Positions 26,701 through 39,200 of a stretch of DNA of 64,000 nt are shown in pieces. Position numbers and translations under genes: made by a program. The stretch covers positions 145,655,017-145,719,016 of the forward strand of contig NC_088099.1 of NCBI RefSeq assembly GCF_036370855.1. The letters are read 5' to 3'. Position 1 is the stretch's first letter, and each line of letters opens with the position of its first letter. The DNA comes from Dromaius novaehollandiae. Taxonomy: Eukaryota; Chordata; Aves; Casuariiformes; Dromaiidae. The notes under the pieces are model-generated. The model saw only the letters and a list, made by a program, of their open reading frames with translations, did not search any database and was not told where the DNA came from.

Positions 26701-29700
26701 CAAGAGACTCTTCTGTTAGTTCTGTGGTGATGAAAATTATAGGGATGAATGATGAAAACTGAACTTTAGACTGTTTTACATTCTTTCAGTACTGTTTAGT
26801 GTGATGGTTGTTGACTTCTCCTGTGCTGTTATATTTAGAAAGGGGAGTAGGAGGGAGATGAGTGTTAGTATCATGGGTTATGACACAAAAACATCAAAAA
26901 GAAAGTCTGTTCCCATTGCTCTTTGGTACCCTCTGGGAAGCTGCAGTATTTAGAGAAAGCTCTAGTTCCACTGCAGGAGCATAAAAAGATGAGCACCAAG
27001 CTTTGTTCAGACTCTAAGACTACATCTGGACATACAGGGTGGATGGGTAACCAGGATACAGAACTTGTTCATCCACTGAGCTTAGTTTCCTACAGGCATT
27101 CCTACTCCCTCCCAGTCAAGGCTGGGGCAGAACTGCCAGACTGGAGGAATTCTCTTGACTTGACCTTCAGCTGTGAGAGGCTGTGGTCTTCAGCCCCAGC
27201 CTGACTACAACAGACTTTTTAAGCCACGACATTAATTTAAAAACTGAAAAGCTCTGCAGGCTGTAAACACTTTTAACTTAAAAGTATTTGGGACTGGTGC
27301 AAGCTTGACAACTCCCAAACACAGAGAAAAGAAATGGCAATTGCTTCAGTACCCAACAGCATGTCTCAGCTGCAAACACCCAGTGGCACATCACATCTGT
27401 TCCTTTCCACCAAGCCAAGAGCTTTCCAAGTGCAATGCAACCCCCTAGTCTTTGCCTCCTGCTACCTTTTCAGTACCTCCCAGGGATAGCAGCAGGAGCA
27501 CAGGGTCAACCCTGCAGATACTCCACACATTTTGCTGTAGCAGTTCCTCTGCAAATCTGGGAGAGCAAGTAACTGGCAGAAGCTGAGACTGGCAGTATCA
27601 GCAGCAGGTAGCACAGCTCTCTAACTTGCTGGGTAGCTGTGTGCAACTGAAAGAGTCTCTAGGATATGACACCAATATCAGCCCACTCTCCTGCATACAG
27701 ATTCTCTCTGTAAAGAGCAAATCAGTGTGATGGCAACAACTCGAGACAGCAAAATTGCTTGTGACTTCCAGGGGGAAACCTGTACTGTCAGGGCAGTTTT
27801 TCTTTCTGCCTTTCTTTTCACTCACCTCAAATTCATTTCTCCAGTTATACTGCAAAACACAGGGAGAGATCTGTACCATCTCCACCCACATGAGAGGCTA
27901 CTCTGCACATCTGATGCACATGTGAGATTGGTTCACGGGGTCAGGGCAGGAGACCACATTTCCATTTCTAGCTATACAGAGTTGAAGTTTTATCATTTGT
28001 TTATTTTTAAAGCAAAAATACACAACTAACTTTACTTCTCAGGGGAAGAAATCTCTACAGAGAATCTTTTCCACTAGCAGGGTTGAGTTACAGCCTCCTC
28101 TGCTTCCCACCCACACAGCTGAACCCAACACCTGGTCATCGGAGGATTCAGTAGGAAATAAGATGCATGTGTCAGCAGCCCTGGGCTCCCATGCCAATTC
28201 CTTAGCAAACCAGTTCTGTTACAGTCACAAACAATCCCAGGACCAGAACGTGCGCCAGGAAGAGGGATACTTGCAGTCTCTTTTCTTGGACAAACTGCAT
28301 ATCAAAGTCATGCTTCCTGAACCAGAAGAAAGTTACAGACAGGGAATCCTCTAACAGTTCACAGGACTAAGTTTTCACATCAAGGTTCATCAACTATGTG
28401 AGAGCTTAAATGTAATGAAACTAACATTAAAAATTTATTAAAATTCATAGTTCATAATGTTCATTAAAAATGGACACCAACATTGTAAGTTCCTTGAAAG
28501 AAGTTACACCAGTTTGATTAAGCAAATACTAAGTAACAAATATAACTGATTGCAAGTTTAAATAATTATTTTGCTGTATTATTTCTCTATAAAATAAGTT
28601 TTCTGTCTTAGAGAAGTCTTTCCTCTCATTTTTCTTTTCCTTTCTGCCTGTTTGCTTACTTGAACAGAGGATACAATACCAAACATACTATCATCCCCTT
28701 CACAGCAATAGTTTAGATCTTATATTTATCTGGATACTTTCTTTCCTTACACAAAAGTTCCCTCTATTCCATATGTTGCTTAAAAATAGTATTTGACATT
28801 TAAGACTGCACTCCTTAATCATTTCAATACACAGGTCTATGGAAAAAAGGAACAAAATATAGCTAAAGTTATGAATATACTCTTTTCTTGTTAGGAAATC
28901 AGTTACTAACAAAAGGACAATTTACAGGGTTTTGTTTCTAATTTATCCAACTTCAATGAAGTGCAGTGCTCAAAGAGAGAAAAACGAAGCTATGCAGCCT
29001 GTAAACATAGCTACTTTTAAAGCCAGAAGACAGAGGAACCAGGATGTCAACTTCTGAAATTATTTTTCCATGAATAAAACAAAGGTGAGAGAGTTCTTTT
29101 AACATAAACTTTAGGTAACTTCCATTGGGCTTCATTTATAAGGAATCTAAAAGGAAGTAACCATTTATAACCCAGAGTAAATCAAAGCAAATGGCATTTA
29201 GGTAACTACTATAGCATATCAGTCACAAGGAAACGCTGTAACAGGTTGCTGAGGAGTTCGGCAGTTGCTCCAGCAGCTCCAGTGGAGAACAGCCAACAGT
29301 CTTTAGGAAAAGCCATCCCCAAGATGCAGATGCCGCTGCAGGCATGAGGGGGAGCACCCACCGCTTGGCACTGGGACTCGCAGCTGCCCAGCAACATCCA
29401 TTAGTAGCCAGAGTATTGCTACAAACACATCCAGGAAGGCGACAACAAAGGGGAGCAAAACTGAAGCCCAACTAATGCTAGGAAGTCTCAGTGCAAGAGA
29501 AGGGCATTCAGCTGCCGCTTTCTTTTGAATAGCGTTGCTAGAAGACGGATATCTGCATCAGCCTGTTTTTCAAATTGATGAAAACTGAACCAATTGTTTA
29601 TAATCAAGATGATAGCTCTGTCAGAATTTTACTCTAATAGTATAGTTTGGCATTGAAAACAGAAAGGAAAAGAGATCAAAAGATAATAAACGCTATTAAC

Positions 29701-30189
29701 ATGCCTACTGCATGTTAAAAATGTTTCAGGTTTCTGTTTGGGAGGGTGGGAGGAAGGGGAGGACTGAGATGCTTTGTGAAGTATGTGTACATAGCTGAAG
29801 GGTTACACCTCTTCTGCATATAACAGAGAAGGTAATGGATGTGTAGGGGGGGAAAAAACAAGAAGAGAAGTGAGATAGAGCTGAAACACTTTACCATTGC
29901 TGCTTGTAAGCAGATGCAGGAGGAACCAGAAAAGCATAAAATTTGATAGCCAGGATAATTGGAACAGATGTCTATAGAGGGTAAAATGGCCTGTACTTTA
30001 GGTATAGAGACAGTATGAAATTCATAAAGAAAAAAGATTTTAATATCAATTTGCTTGTGAAGGAGGAGATATATCTAGTGTTTAATATTTATAACTATAC
30101 TTACAGTGATATTCATTATACCCTTAAAGAAAATTCAGATCTACCTTAAGCAAAGTGGGCTTCAAAAAACTGGATGTCAGACTATACAA
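20761..30189. other. CPQ-SDC2 intergenic region, no gene seen
   Basis: About 9.4 kb separates the CPQ CpG island from the end of SDC2. It is AT-rich with no recognisable coding exon or RNA gene. The longest open frames (about 140 codons at 21448-21870 minus, 126 at 23435-23815 minus, 117 at 23875-24228 plus) show no conserved motif that I know. Small features are a hairpin at 21014-21038, a consensus plus-strand splice donor at 20880-20888 and a T14 run at 25756-25769. Confidence 0.7.
21014..21038. repeat. Perfect 10-bp inverted repeat, 5-nt loop
   Basis: The arms are CTCCTCCCCA (21014-21023) and TGGGGAGGAG (21029-21038), with GTGTG as the loop. It lies about 250 bp upstream of the CpG island in the CPQ sense. 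The arm sequences resemble G-rich, C-rich promoter elements, but no function can be assigned from sequence. Confidence 0.85.
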
Positions 30190-30217
30190 ATAAAGTATTA
30201 GTTTAGGCATGGTAGAC

Positions 30218-30248
30218 TTTATTTTGGCACTTTAACAAATGCTTTATT
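30218..30248 (-). terminator. SDC2: Distal SDC2 poly(A) signals (two AATAAA)
   Basis: On the minus strand AATAAA occurs at 30248-30243 and again at 30223-30218, both in the context AAAATAAAG. A T-rich stretch (TTTATTTGTATAG) follows at about 30192-30180 and could be the downstream element. Cleavage is expected near 30195-30230. Confidence 0.7.
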
Positions 30249-31258
30249 TTACAGCAGTGGCACAGCATTTGCCAGAAATTTTCTTTTCTTGGCACAGTTA
30301 TTTCAAGCAGTTATTTTACTAATTGAATTTCACTAAATATTGCACAATAAGATATACCTGTTAAATTCTTACCCTGTTTTTACTTGATGAACTTGTATGG
30401 CTTTAAAAAACTGCCAGTAAATGTAAGTAATTTAAAAAGCAATATATTAAATATTTTAGCGCAGGATAGCTTTCATTTTTCCTAAATGACCACTGAATTT
30501 GGGACAGCAACAAATACAAGTTATGCAACTCCTATCCGAAGAGCTACCAGATCTTATTTACAATACATTGCTATTTCTGAGAACCAGTTCGATTTGACAT
30601 TCTGAACAGCTATTTTGGAAATTTCAAAATCAGAAAAGTGAGAATTAACAGACCAGAAGACAAAGCCATTTGTCTTACAAAGCATAATGTAGGGAGGCAG
30701 ACTATCATCTTCTCCACATGTCCCTCTATCCAATACCTATCTGTGGTCTAAGCAACAGAGCCTTTTCTCTTCTACTTGGAATATTTCTTTCTTCTCTTAT
30801 GAAGATAGATTCCACTTGTCTCAGTTCTTCTGCTGGAGTCCGAGCAGAATAAAACAAAATTCTCCAAAAGGTAGGGGAAAACAAACCCAAACAACAAAAT
30901 CAAGAACTGATATACATAATAAATTAGACTGGTACTCCTTTGAATTTTACAGCACTGAAAACAGCTTGCAGGAAGAACAGGTTTGTGTCAATTCTGCCAT
31001 TAAATATAATGCAAAGGTTTAATGACTCATAATTCATACACCAGATGTAACACTTAAACACCCCAGGTTTTCCCTGCCATTTCAGCAATAAATCTGGTCC
31101 AAGAATCAGCCTTATGAACAGCTTTTTTCTTTCTTTTGGTCTTGATTTCTAAGATCTAATAGATGTAATTTGTGACATTAAAACATAACCAAGTAGTCAT
31201 AAAATGAAAAACGTACAAAAGTATATCACAATGGAATTCTCAGTATTAGGCCACATGA

Positions 31259-31264
31259 TTTATT
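31259..31264 (-). terminator. SDC2: Possible internal SDC2 poly(A) signal
   Basis: A minus-strand AATAAA lies about 1.02 kb past the stop codon. A TG-rich stretch (ATCATGTGG, then TTGTGATATAC) follows it. It would yield a 3' UTR of about 1.05 kb if used. Confidence 0.4.
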
Positions 31265-32233
31265 CAGTAGTGTTTATGTTCCCAAATTACAATTATGTCT
31301 ATCCATGTAAGACTACAAAAGTTACCATTAGAATTGTCTGTGCTTATAAAATACCAACATTTTCTTTTACTGTTATATACTCATTAACACCAGTCTGCGA
31401 CAAGTTACATATAATCATAGGCACTTCAAAGGCTTTAAAAGACGTTTACAACTTAAATGCATTTTTAAAGAACAAAAATTTAAACCCCTACTTGTACCTT
31501 CAAATTGCAAATAATTAACAAATACAGTGGCCATAGAAATCTGCAGCAACTTCTCAAAATACTGTTAGAGTCTTTGGGTTTGCTTAGGTTTGTCAGTAGC
31601 TTACTTCAAATCTTCCTTACAGAAGATTTGTTTAGTAAGAATACGACTATACAGTTTGTAGTAATAATCCAATTTTACACATTAATTTGCTGTTACAAAT
31701 CTCACTGAAGCTACAGGTACGCTGAGGAACAATGCAAAGTGTAAAATTGATATTCTGACACTTAAATTTATACAAAGTGGAGGTTAAAGTTTACATAGCT
31801 GAAAAATTACATTTACACTAAAAGTTACTGTTATCTGAATTATCCGAAGACAAATTGCACCATGACAACTACAAAAGGCATTTTTTTTGGAAACAGATAA
31901 ATTAATGAAATAAAAACTAACTTGTAAGATCAATCTGAGACATGCTGACAAAAATTAAACAACTTTCATTGAACCATAGGATAAAACAATCATTTTCATT
32001 ATTTTATATTTATGCATAAAGTTTTAAAAATGATTCAGTGAACATCAATGGTTTTATAAAATAATGCTTTGCCACTGTTATTCACAGAACACTGCAAATG
32101 TTAAGTCCTAATTTTACATTTTTAAAGGAATACATGAAAAGTTTTAAATACAATGGGATTTTTTATCATAAAGGTGCCATAATGGCTCTTGAATGAAAAA
32201 ACCAAAAAAATCTTCATTATTCTATGCAAAAGC

Positions 32234-32239
32234 TTTATT
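32234..32239 (-). terminator. SDC2: Possible very proximal SDC2 poly(A) signal
   Basis: A minus-strand AATAAAGC lies only 46 nt after the stop codon. It is followed at about 30 nt by a strong T-rich tract (GATTTTTTTGGTTTTTTC, about 32212-32195), the standard layout of a functional cleavage site. Use of it would give an SDC2 mRNA with almost no 3' UTR. Confidence 0.5.
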
Positions 32240-32285
32240 TAAAAAAGTTCAGTGATCTCATAAATAGAGACACTAAATAGGAATT

Positions 32286-32449
32286 TTATGCATAAAACTC
32301 CTTAGTAGGTGCCTTTTGATAGGCAGCACTAGATGGTTTACGTTCACCAAGATCGTAGCTGCCTTCATCCTTTTTTCTCATGCGATATACCAGCAGCAGG
32401 ATAAGGAAGATTGCGAAAAGAAAACCAATAACTCCACCAGCAATAACAG
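32286..32449 (-). CDS. SDC2: SDC2 exon 5 coding part: transmembrane and cytoplasmic domains of syndecan-2
   Basis: This is the last coding exon of syndecan-2, a single-pass cell-surface heparan sulfate proteoglycan that acts as a co-receptor and cytoskeletal linker. The acceptor is TTTCATTACAG|CTGTTATTG (AG at 32451-32450). The first two bases complete an Ala codon split with exon 4. It encodes 53 more residues and a TAA stop (32288-32286). Visible parts are the transmembrane helix from [10 protein letters not shown] to LLLVY, which contains the GxxxG-type GGVIG dimer motif; the basic stop-transfer RMRKK; the C1 region ([10 protein letters not shown]); the syndecan-2 variable region ([14 protein letters not shown]); and the C-terminal EFYA that binds PDZ proteins such as syntenin and CASK. 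As far as I recall it matches the mammalian protein residue for residue, so it is under strong constraint. Confidence 0.98.
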
Positions 32450-33800
32450 CTGTAATGAAAGAAACAGAGATTCACAATATGCCAGAAGAACAGGTTCAGC
32501 ACCACGTTTCTTTTTCAGCTCACACAGTGAGTTTACCATTATTTCCAAATTACAGAAAATGGCACCCATTGAGCAACTGTCTTGATTATTAGTACCCTGA
32601 AATATGTTCTCAGAACCTCTGTTTGTTTTTCTGAAGGAAAACATTTAAAAGGACATTCCACCTAGGAGTTAGTGGTCCAGCAACCCACAGGTCTAAGAAA
32701 ATAAGAAGAACAGTTCAAAAACCTCAATTAATAGGGCTACCAGAACATGAAGTAGTCTTCATTTATAATAAAGCCTGACTTCCTTTCAAACTGAATTTTC
32801 AACAGTTAAGATGTAACCTTCTCAGCCTTAAGAGGACTGTTTTGTTACACTAGCTAAAAAATGGATTATCCCATTTCTCCATCAGTTTTTACTCCGTGAC
32901 TCTAGGCTAAAATGAATTTTGTAATGATGAGTAATAGGAAAGAACATTTCACATAACTCTAGAAATAGAAGCAATACATTCATCATGTACTTGCTAGTAT
33001 GTAGAAAGTAACAACTCCAGCTAAACTTCAAAAGCAAACCTGCATGCTTCCACTGATGTGGCTATTAATGCTATTTTTATCTCAACATTTCTATGCTCAG
33101 AGAAAGATCAGGTCCAAAACTGTGCAGCCTTTATTGCCTTTCTCGGCTCCCAACATCCCCTTCCTGGGACAAAAGGGAAAAATATGCCTATAAACACAGT
33201 TCTTAGGCCAGGAAGAAAAAAGAAAGATCACATTTAGAAAAAAACACTGGAAAAAAGAAAGAAAGAAAAAAAGCCAGTGCTGCACTCACTCAAGCCCAAG
33301 CGCTCTCTGTGAAACTGGTGGCCACCCTGTGCCTGGGTTATGCATGGAAATGCATTCTTCGCATCCTGATGACAGCGATCTCCCTACCCCTCCATCCCCT
33401 TGCCTCTCTCTCTGTCCATGGCTTCCTTTCCTCCCTCCCTCCCTGCAGTCAGCTGCTTCCAGACAGTGCCCCTCTGTGCTCTTGGGAGTGAGAAACACAT
33501 TTCTGCACCACAGGTATTGATCCAAATTGCAACTCCCTTCCTGAGCTGTGGAAGCTCCAGATGCTCAGTAGGCAGTATTCAACTTTGGGTGTCGAAACAA
33601 TTAGCTGCTGGCTTAGCTATTAAATAACTCCAAAAGATGCCCATCTCATTCTCCTCAAATAAACCACTGGCTACTCCACAGAAATGTCTGATGCTTTAAG
33701 AACCTACCAGAAAAACATAAATGTTGACATTTGATATGGATCACCACTGTATTTTCTATGTCATTTCTGGTGAAAGGGACCTTGGCAAAGTACGCCTTAC
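32450..33800 (-). other. SDC2: SDC2 intron 4
   Basis: This 1351-nt intron has a minus-strand donor GCAG|GTAAGGCG and acceptor TTTCATTACAG, phase 1. It contains a GAAA-rich purine run near 33249-33272 and a short (CCCT)n stretch near 33428. No other gene is seen. Confidence 0.93.
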
Positions 33801-33936
33801 CTGCCAGAACTTCTGTTCTCTGAAAAAGATTTTCTGAATGCTTCTCAGTGAACACGTCAGTGTCATCTCCTGGCTCATCACTATTTTTCTTGGCATCTGT
33901 CTCAGATCTTTCCTCTTTATCAATTTCTTCAGGTGA
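33801..33936 (-). CDS. SDC2: SDC2 exon 4: juxtamembrane ectodomain of syndecan-2
   Basis: The exon is 136 nt: 45 codons plus one base. The acceptor is TATACCACAG|TCACCTGAAG (AG at 33938-33937) and the donor has GT at 33800-33799. It encodes the acidic ectodomain stem, from SPEEIDKEERSE to EKHSENLFQRTEVLA. The last block is the conserved syndecan-2 juxtamembrane segment (human counterpart EKHSDSLFKRTEVLA), where sheddases act. The middle of the exon (DAKKNSDEPGDDTDVF) differs from human but keeps the acidic character and the length. Phases join to exons 3 and 5 without a frame break. Confidence 0.97.
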
Positions 33937-35395
33937 CTGTGGTATAAAAAGGAAAACAAGCATGTTTTATAGACCAAAAGCACTGCAAGTCTGCACAGTC
34001 ACCACTAGCCACAGGCAGCCAGAAAGTTACGGCTCTAAACGCATACTCCACCATACTGATGAACACAGCAAATGGGATGTTTTTTGATGGCAGAAAGCTG
34101 TACCAAACATTGTAAATGGATCCAATAGTCATCATGATGTCAGAATGAAAATTTTCACCTTTGAGTTTTGTCTTTTAGGTTCTTTCCCCCGCCTTTTTCC
34201 TGTGTATATAAAACTGTACTGGATTAAGTTCCAAGTCAACGCTCCAGCTAAGCACAGTGACCGACTGTAGAGCTCCATGTGCACTTTGAACAACCATCAG
34301 TTCAGTGGACAAACCCTTAGGAAGGCATCACTTGGGAAACAACTTCTCTTCCCTAACTTTGAGCATCAACAACATTAGAGAATAATCTAAACTACATTAT
34401 TTTAAATGTCTACTTTACAATCAATAAAAAGACATCATATGTCATTGTAAGGGGGATTAGGCCATCTACAATGCAAGTATGTAAACTTAAGTGAGATGAC
34501 TCCCACCCTGAAATGCTATAATTCTCTTGCATCTCTTTCTTGTTCAAGTGAGTGCTAACAGACCCCATAAAAAGTCCATAGTTTTACCATAAACACGGCT
34601 GGAGGGGACAACTGGCAGAGATATGAGGATTGGCAGAGATAATGCAGAGGTTAACAAAAAGTACAGTTTAATGTAAAAAAACCCAAAAAACAACAAAAAC
34701 CCCAAGCCACACTTTATGTGGGGAAAAAACACTACCCAACAGCTTAAAACCCCTCCAAAGTATATTTAACAAATAGCTGTTAAATGCTGCTAGTGTTTAT
34801 AGGTATAATGGCCTTTAAATGAAATAACAATGCTGAATTTAACACATCAGATACATTATGCTCAGAAAACCCATGGGGGTAACTTAGAAAATTGGTGGTA
34901 GAAGAAAATTCTGAAATATTACATGGAACCTGGGAAGTATTCAAAATACAGTTAAACCAAATAAAGTTTTCCTTTGAGAGGGAAAGTTTCACATAGAATT
35001 TTAGATTACCTCTTTGAGAGGTGTTAAAAAAAAAAAAAAGAAAAAAGAAAAGGTACAGCGCTACAAGTTTGAGGTAAAGGCAGCAGAAGTTGCTAATCTA
35101 AACTGAAGAACAGCAAGAATGAATGGAAGACAGGTTGGAGCTTCAGCTCACATTCGATCATGAGAAATTGTGTTTTCTTGTTTATGTATCTCTTTTTGTG
35201 CACGTGAAATCCAGATGTCACTACCCAGACTTTCTACTGGGAATGAAAGCGTCTGAGCAGCTCTGCATTCTTTTAACAGGCTGTAATAACATTGAAGGCT
35301 TTTTTTATGGATATAAATCAAATACAGTTAACATCAAATCAACAACAGGGCACAGTAGAACCATTTTAAATGGTGCTGTTGCTCTACCCCCGCAC
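33937..35395 (-). other. SDC2: SDC2 intron 3
   Basis: This 1459-nt phase-0 intron has a donor ACAAAG|GTGCGGGG (GT at 35395-35394) and acceptor TATACCACAG. The donor deviates from GTRAGT at +3 to +6, but the sequence on both sides joins correctly to known syndecan-2 order. An A-rich tract lies at about 35026-35049. No other gene is seen. Confidence 0.92.
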
Positions 35396-35529
35396 CTTTG
35401 TTTGTGCTGGCATCTTAGTCTGCATTTTCATTGTGGTTGTCTCAGCTCTCGATGCATCACTAGTTGTTGGTATCTTTGGAAGCGTTCTGGATGTTGTTAT
35501 CACTGCACTGTCCTCATCTTCTTCCGCAC
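35396..35529 (-). CDS. SDC2: SDC2 exon 3: central ectodomain of syndecan-2
   Basis: The exon is 134 nt: two bases completing a split Gly codon plus 44 codons. The acceptor is TTTTTGTCTTCAG|GTGCGG (AG at 35531-35530) and the donor has GT at 35395-35394. It encodes AEEDED, then a Thr/Ser-rich spacer with TTSRTLPKIP and AETTT, and ends in KMPAQTK. Human SDC2 has TTSRPLPKI, VETTT and KIPAQTK at the same places. This is the fast-evolving linker between the glycosaminoglycan-bearing N-terminus and the juxtamembrane stem, and many Thr/Ser residues could carry O-glycans. Confidence 0.97.
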
Positions 35530-35879
35530 CTGAAGACAAAAAGGTTGACGTGTCTTTGAAGTGCAAAATTCTTCTGGAGCTATTATATTTTTTATTATAA
35601 TGTTGCTGTAGGAGTGTTTGCACAGCCCTTCTTTGGCAAATGGCCTAGATAACCACACCTATTAAGATGAAAATAAGAGTGCAAACTATGTGTCCCAAAC
35701 TGTCAGGAGGATTTGCTCTAACCGATCATATTGAAGAGGAAGATGACCATCAGCTGGTTTAAGCAGCAGACAGGAAATTACAAAGATGCTTCTGAAATGA
35801 AAAATGAATCTGACTAAAAGAAGTATAGAAGAAATACGAAAATCTGTAATGAGGAGAGAGACTCTGGAATGGAAACAGC

Positions 35880-36210
35880 AGCAGCTGGGGCTGGCATAAC
35901 CCAGCCAGAAGGGGTCCTGCAGCATCAGGGCTCTGCCTTGGCCCAGCAGTGCAGCCCCTGCGGGGTGCTGCGGGCCACCACAGCCAGCTCGCCGACAGCC
36001 AGCATGGACACACCGAGAGGACCTGTGCTCCCATTCGCGGGGACACCCCGGGGGCTCACTCACCAGTGTCCAGGGTGGTGTGGCATGGCACAGAGTGGGG
36101 CACCCACATCCCCCACGGGAGGGGTGTGCAGGTAGGGTGTCCCACATGCTCAGATGAGGGGTGCCTGTGACCCCCATGGCCTGCAAGGGGGATGTGTGTG
36201 TGTGCCTGTT
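35880..36210. other. GC-rich pocket in SDC2 intron 2
   Basis: About 330 bp is much richer in G and C than its surroundings, with CCCC/GGGG blocks, a few CpGs and a short GTGTGTGTG run near the upper end (about 36192). It could be an old mobile-element fragment such as a GC-rich LTR piece, or a small regulatory islet. I cannot match it to a named element. Confidence 0.4.
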
Positions 36211-39200
36211 AGTCCATGCGCGCATTCGTGTTGAACTTGCTGGGATTAGTTAGAGAAGGGAGTTTAGAAATGTGTCGTTCTATATTACCATTTTTAAAGT
36301 GGCTAGTATTGTGCTTTTCTGTTGTACTGCTGAGATTGATCCTGAACAATGTAGTTCAATGATTGCCTGTTCATTGGTTTTATATTAATGCTATATAATT
36401 AACTGTTGCAGTCCTGATTTGGCTTAAACTATGTGAACTGAGCAGTTTTTCCCTGCAACACACTGCTTCAACAACAACAGCAAAAACTCTTCTACCTGTA
36501 TATAGCAAACCTATCTTGCCTCTAAACATAAAAAGACAAGTAGTTGCTATCTACTACTCCCACAGAAAGATTGCTATTACTTTATGCTTCAGTCACGAGG
36601 AATTCACCTTTTTTTCTTTAAACTGCACATAATTCAAAAGCCTTTTTCTTTTGAAATAAAGGGTAAGGGGACAGAAAATTCCCTAAAGATGACCTTAAAT
36701 TTAATTTCCTCCACACTCAAAACCCTCCTCAAGTATTAAGGCTCCTTTAGAAAAAGATAATGGACATGACTAATAAATATTCTTTAGTGATATTAGAGGG
36801 AATGAGAAGCAGATAATAGACTAAATTATTGCAAGGGCTGAAAGAGAAAAAGAACAGAACTATTGGACCATTCCTCAGGAATCTCAATATCTGTTCTGCG
36901 CATTACAGACATTGGTTACCCAAATAACTATTGGGTAACATGTCTAGCAAATACGTATGTAAGTAATTCCTAACAAATAAAAATATAACCTCTTACAACA
37001 GAATAGTGTGACTCAGTCATTCCAAATTCACTTTTATCTTATTTTTGCAAAAAATTAAAACAGGCTGAAAACCCAAATGTAATAGCAAAATCTGGAACTC
37101 ATGATTAAGAATTATACACATTTGGCTTTGAAAAAAAGGGTGTTAACAAGACAATAACTAAGACAACTCCTGCACTGTAGAAAAACTCATTTGGAAGAAT
37201 TAAGAAGGTAGTATATTAAAGGTACTAATCCTGAATAATACTGGAAAAGCCTTAAGAAATACTAAAATTACATGCAACCTTTCATAATAAAGACCTCACA
37301 CAACATGCATCAGATATCTTCTTGAAATACTACTCAAAGATCAAAAAACAACATCCTGCTACAAAACATAGATGGGGAAAGGTATCCAGCAGGAAAATTT
37401 TCCTGGCCATGCCTCAATATTTTTCTTTGCGAAACATGGGCCCAGTGGATAGCTCAGCCTACTTTACCTTCTAAAGTTCCTCCAAGTTACATCAGACTTT
37501 CACAGTCAAGGAAATTAAAACTGATAATCAGATCAGAAACCTGATAAAATACTCTTTGAAAGTAGAGAACTTTATTTTTTCCTTTCTACAGAATGATAAA
37601 ACCCATTTAATCACAACTGATCCCTCAAATCCTTAAATGCCACCTCCACTTCAGACAATAGTTGTGTCTGCCATATAAACCATTTTTTGTACTTAGAAAA
37701 AGGAAAATTACTTAGGAAAAAGCCATATTTTTCTGTGTTTTATTCTAAAGTACACAGGCAAGTTACAATGAGACCTTCATAGCAATGTATGAACCTCACC
37801 TACATAGGTGAGGATCTGGTTCCTCTTCTAAAAATAGGGATCCAAAATAAGACAGATCTATTTTCTTCCCTATATAATATAAAATGCTATAAATTCCCCA
37901 TCTTTCACAAGGCACTGCTGCACAAACAAGTCTGGACTCTGGACCCTGCTGCAGGGACTTTTTATACATTATGCATCACAGATTCATTGAATATGTGTGA
38001 ACAGCACTAAAGCTAGGATCAGAGCTGGGACAAGAATTTGGGACTCTCAGCATCCTAGCAGCTGCCTACATTCAGTCTCCCCTGTGCTTGTTCCTCTGCC
38101 TCCTCCCATAAATCTTGCACTCCTGGGAAATGCAGCCTGTACAGCGGAGACAGGACATAGCTTCATCCCAGCCTGCTGCTTGGAACATTCTTCCAGATAG
38201 TGAGAGTTATAGGTCTGAACCTCTGGCTATGGAGGATACAGATCTCAAGACTCAACATTTGGGTGACTAATCTAACCCCTGCACTAGTCACTGGACTTCC
38301 AGCAAAGGCACCCAACTCCTCTTCCCTACAGCTTCAGAGGAGGTCTGACAACCCAAAGAACACTGAGGCACCTATCATTTAGATGTGCCTAAGGTATCTG
38401 CTCAGACACATCCCTATAGCTACTGCTTCTAATTAGCTTTATCTAGACAGGTTTCTGCTTGGCATGAAGTAGGTCTAATAGGAGGAAGCTATTTCCCTTT
38501 CTAAAGAGACAGGAATCTTCTAAGAATTGTTCATAAATTGGACTGAGGGATCAGAGAAAGCTCTCCAGCTCTCTCTATAACATAGCAATAGGATTTTACA
38601 CAGTATCATCTTCTCTACAAGGTAAAAACAAAACCAAAAAACCCTGTGTCCAAAGTGTGAGAGGAAAGATAAAAATCCTACAGAGTGGTATGGACATAGC
38701 TTCTAACTAGGTTGTTAGGAGGAATACTAGGAAATGGTCAGAGTATAAGAGTTCATTCCATCCTTTTGAAAATGTTGCTACATTTTTAGAAGGCTTCTGG
38801 AACTGGCCAGCTTGGCTGATATTGCTGGGTATTAACTGCCTCCATTCTCTCTATAAATAGATACTTCCCTCTTAGAGAGAACACAAGAACCCTGCAGCAA
38901 GTAGGTTCATATCCACCTTTGAAGTAAAGAGTTGAGAGTGCTCAGCCATCACACATCTATTTTTTATCTGCTGCAGTTTCTTTAGGATGCCCAGATACTA
39001 CCTTCATGGTGATCAAAATTACTCTAGATTGTGCTGCACTGTTGGAAATACCTAATACATCCCTCAGTGATGTGTCCTACTATCAGCTACCCCTTGGATA
39101 ACAGGAACACAAATCCTTCCTCACACTCTTGCTGCCTGAGGAAACTTGTCAGCAAATCAAGACTGTGTGCCAGTTTAAATAACTGTACACTAACTACAAA

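Larger units (their letters stand above)
30190..32285 (-). other. SDC2: SDC2 3' untranslated region (within exon 5)
   Basis: This AT-rich stretch runs from the SDC2 stop codon to a cluster of two AATAAA signals. The inferred length is about 2.05-2.1 kb, in keeping with the long 3' UTR usual for syndecan-2. The exact end is not visible; I place it about 10-30 nt past the last hexamer. Frames such as 31204-31518 plus are antisense and look spurious. Confidence 0.75.

Noticed and set aside
35686..36225. A 179-codon minus ORF beginning MRAW, briefly considered as SDC2 exon 1 because that signal peptide starts similarly
   Set aside because: It lies downstream of exon 2 in the transcript, has no hydrophobic core after the first residues, and sits in a GC-rich pocket that lowers stop frequency.
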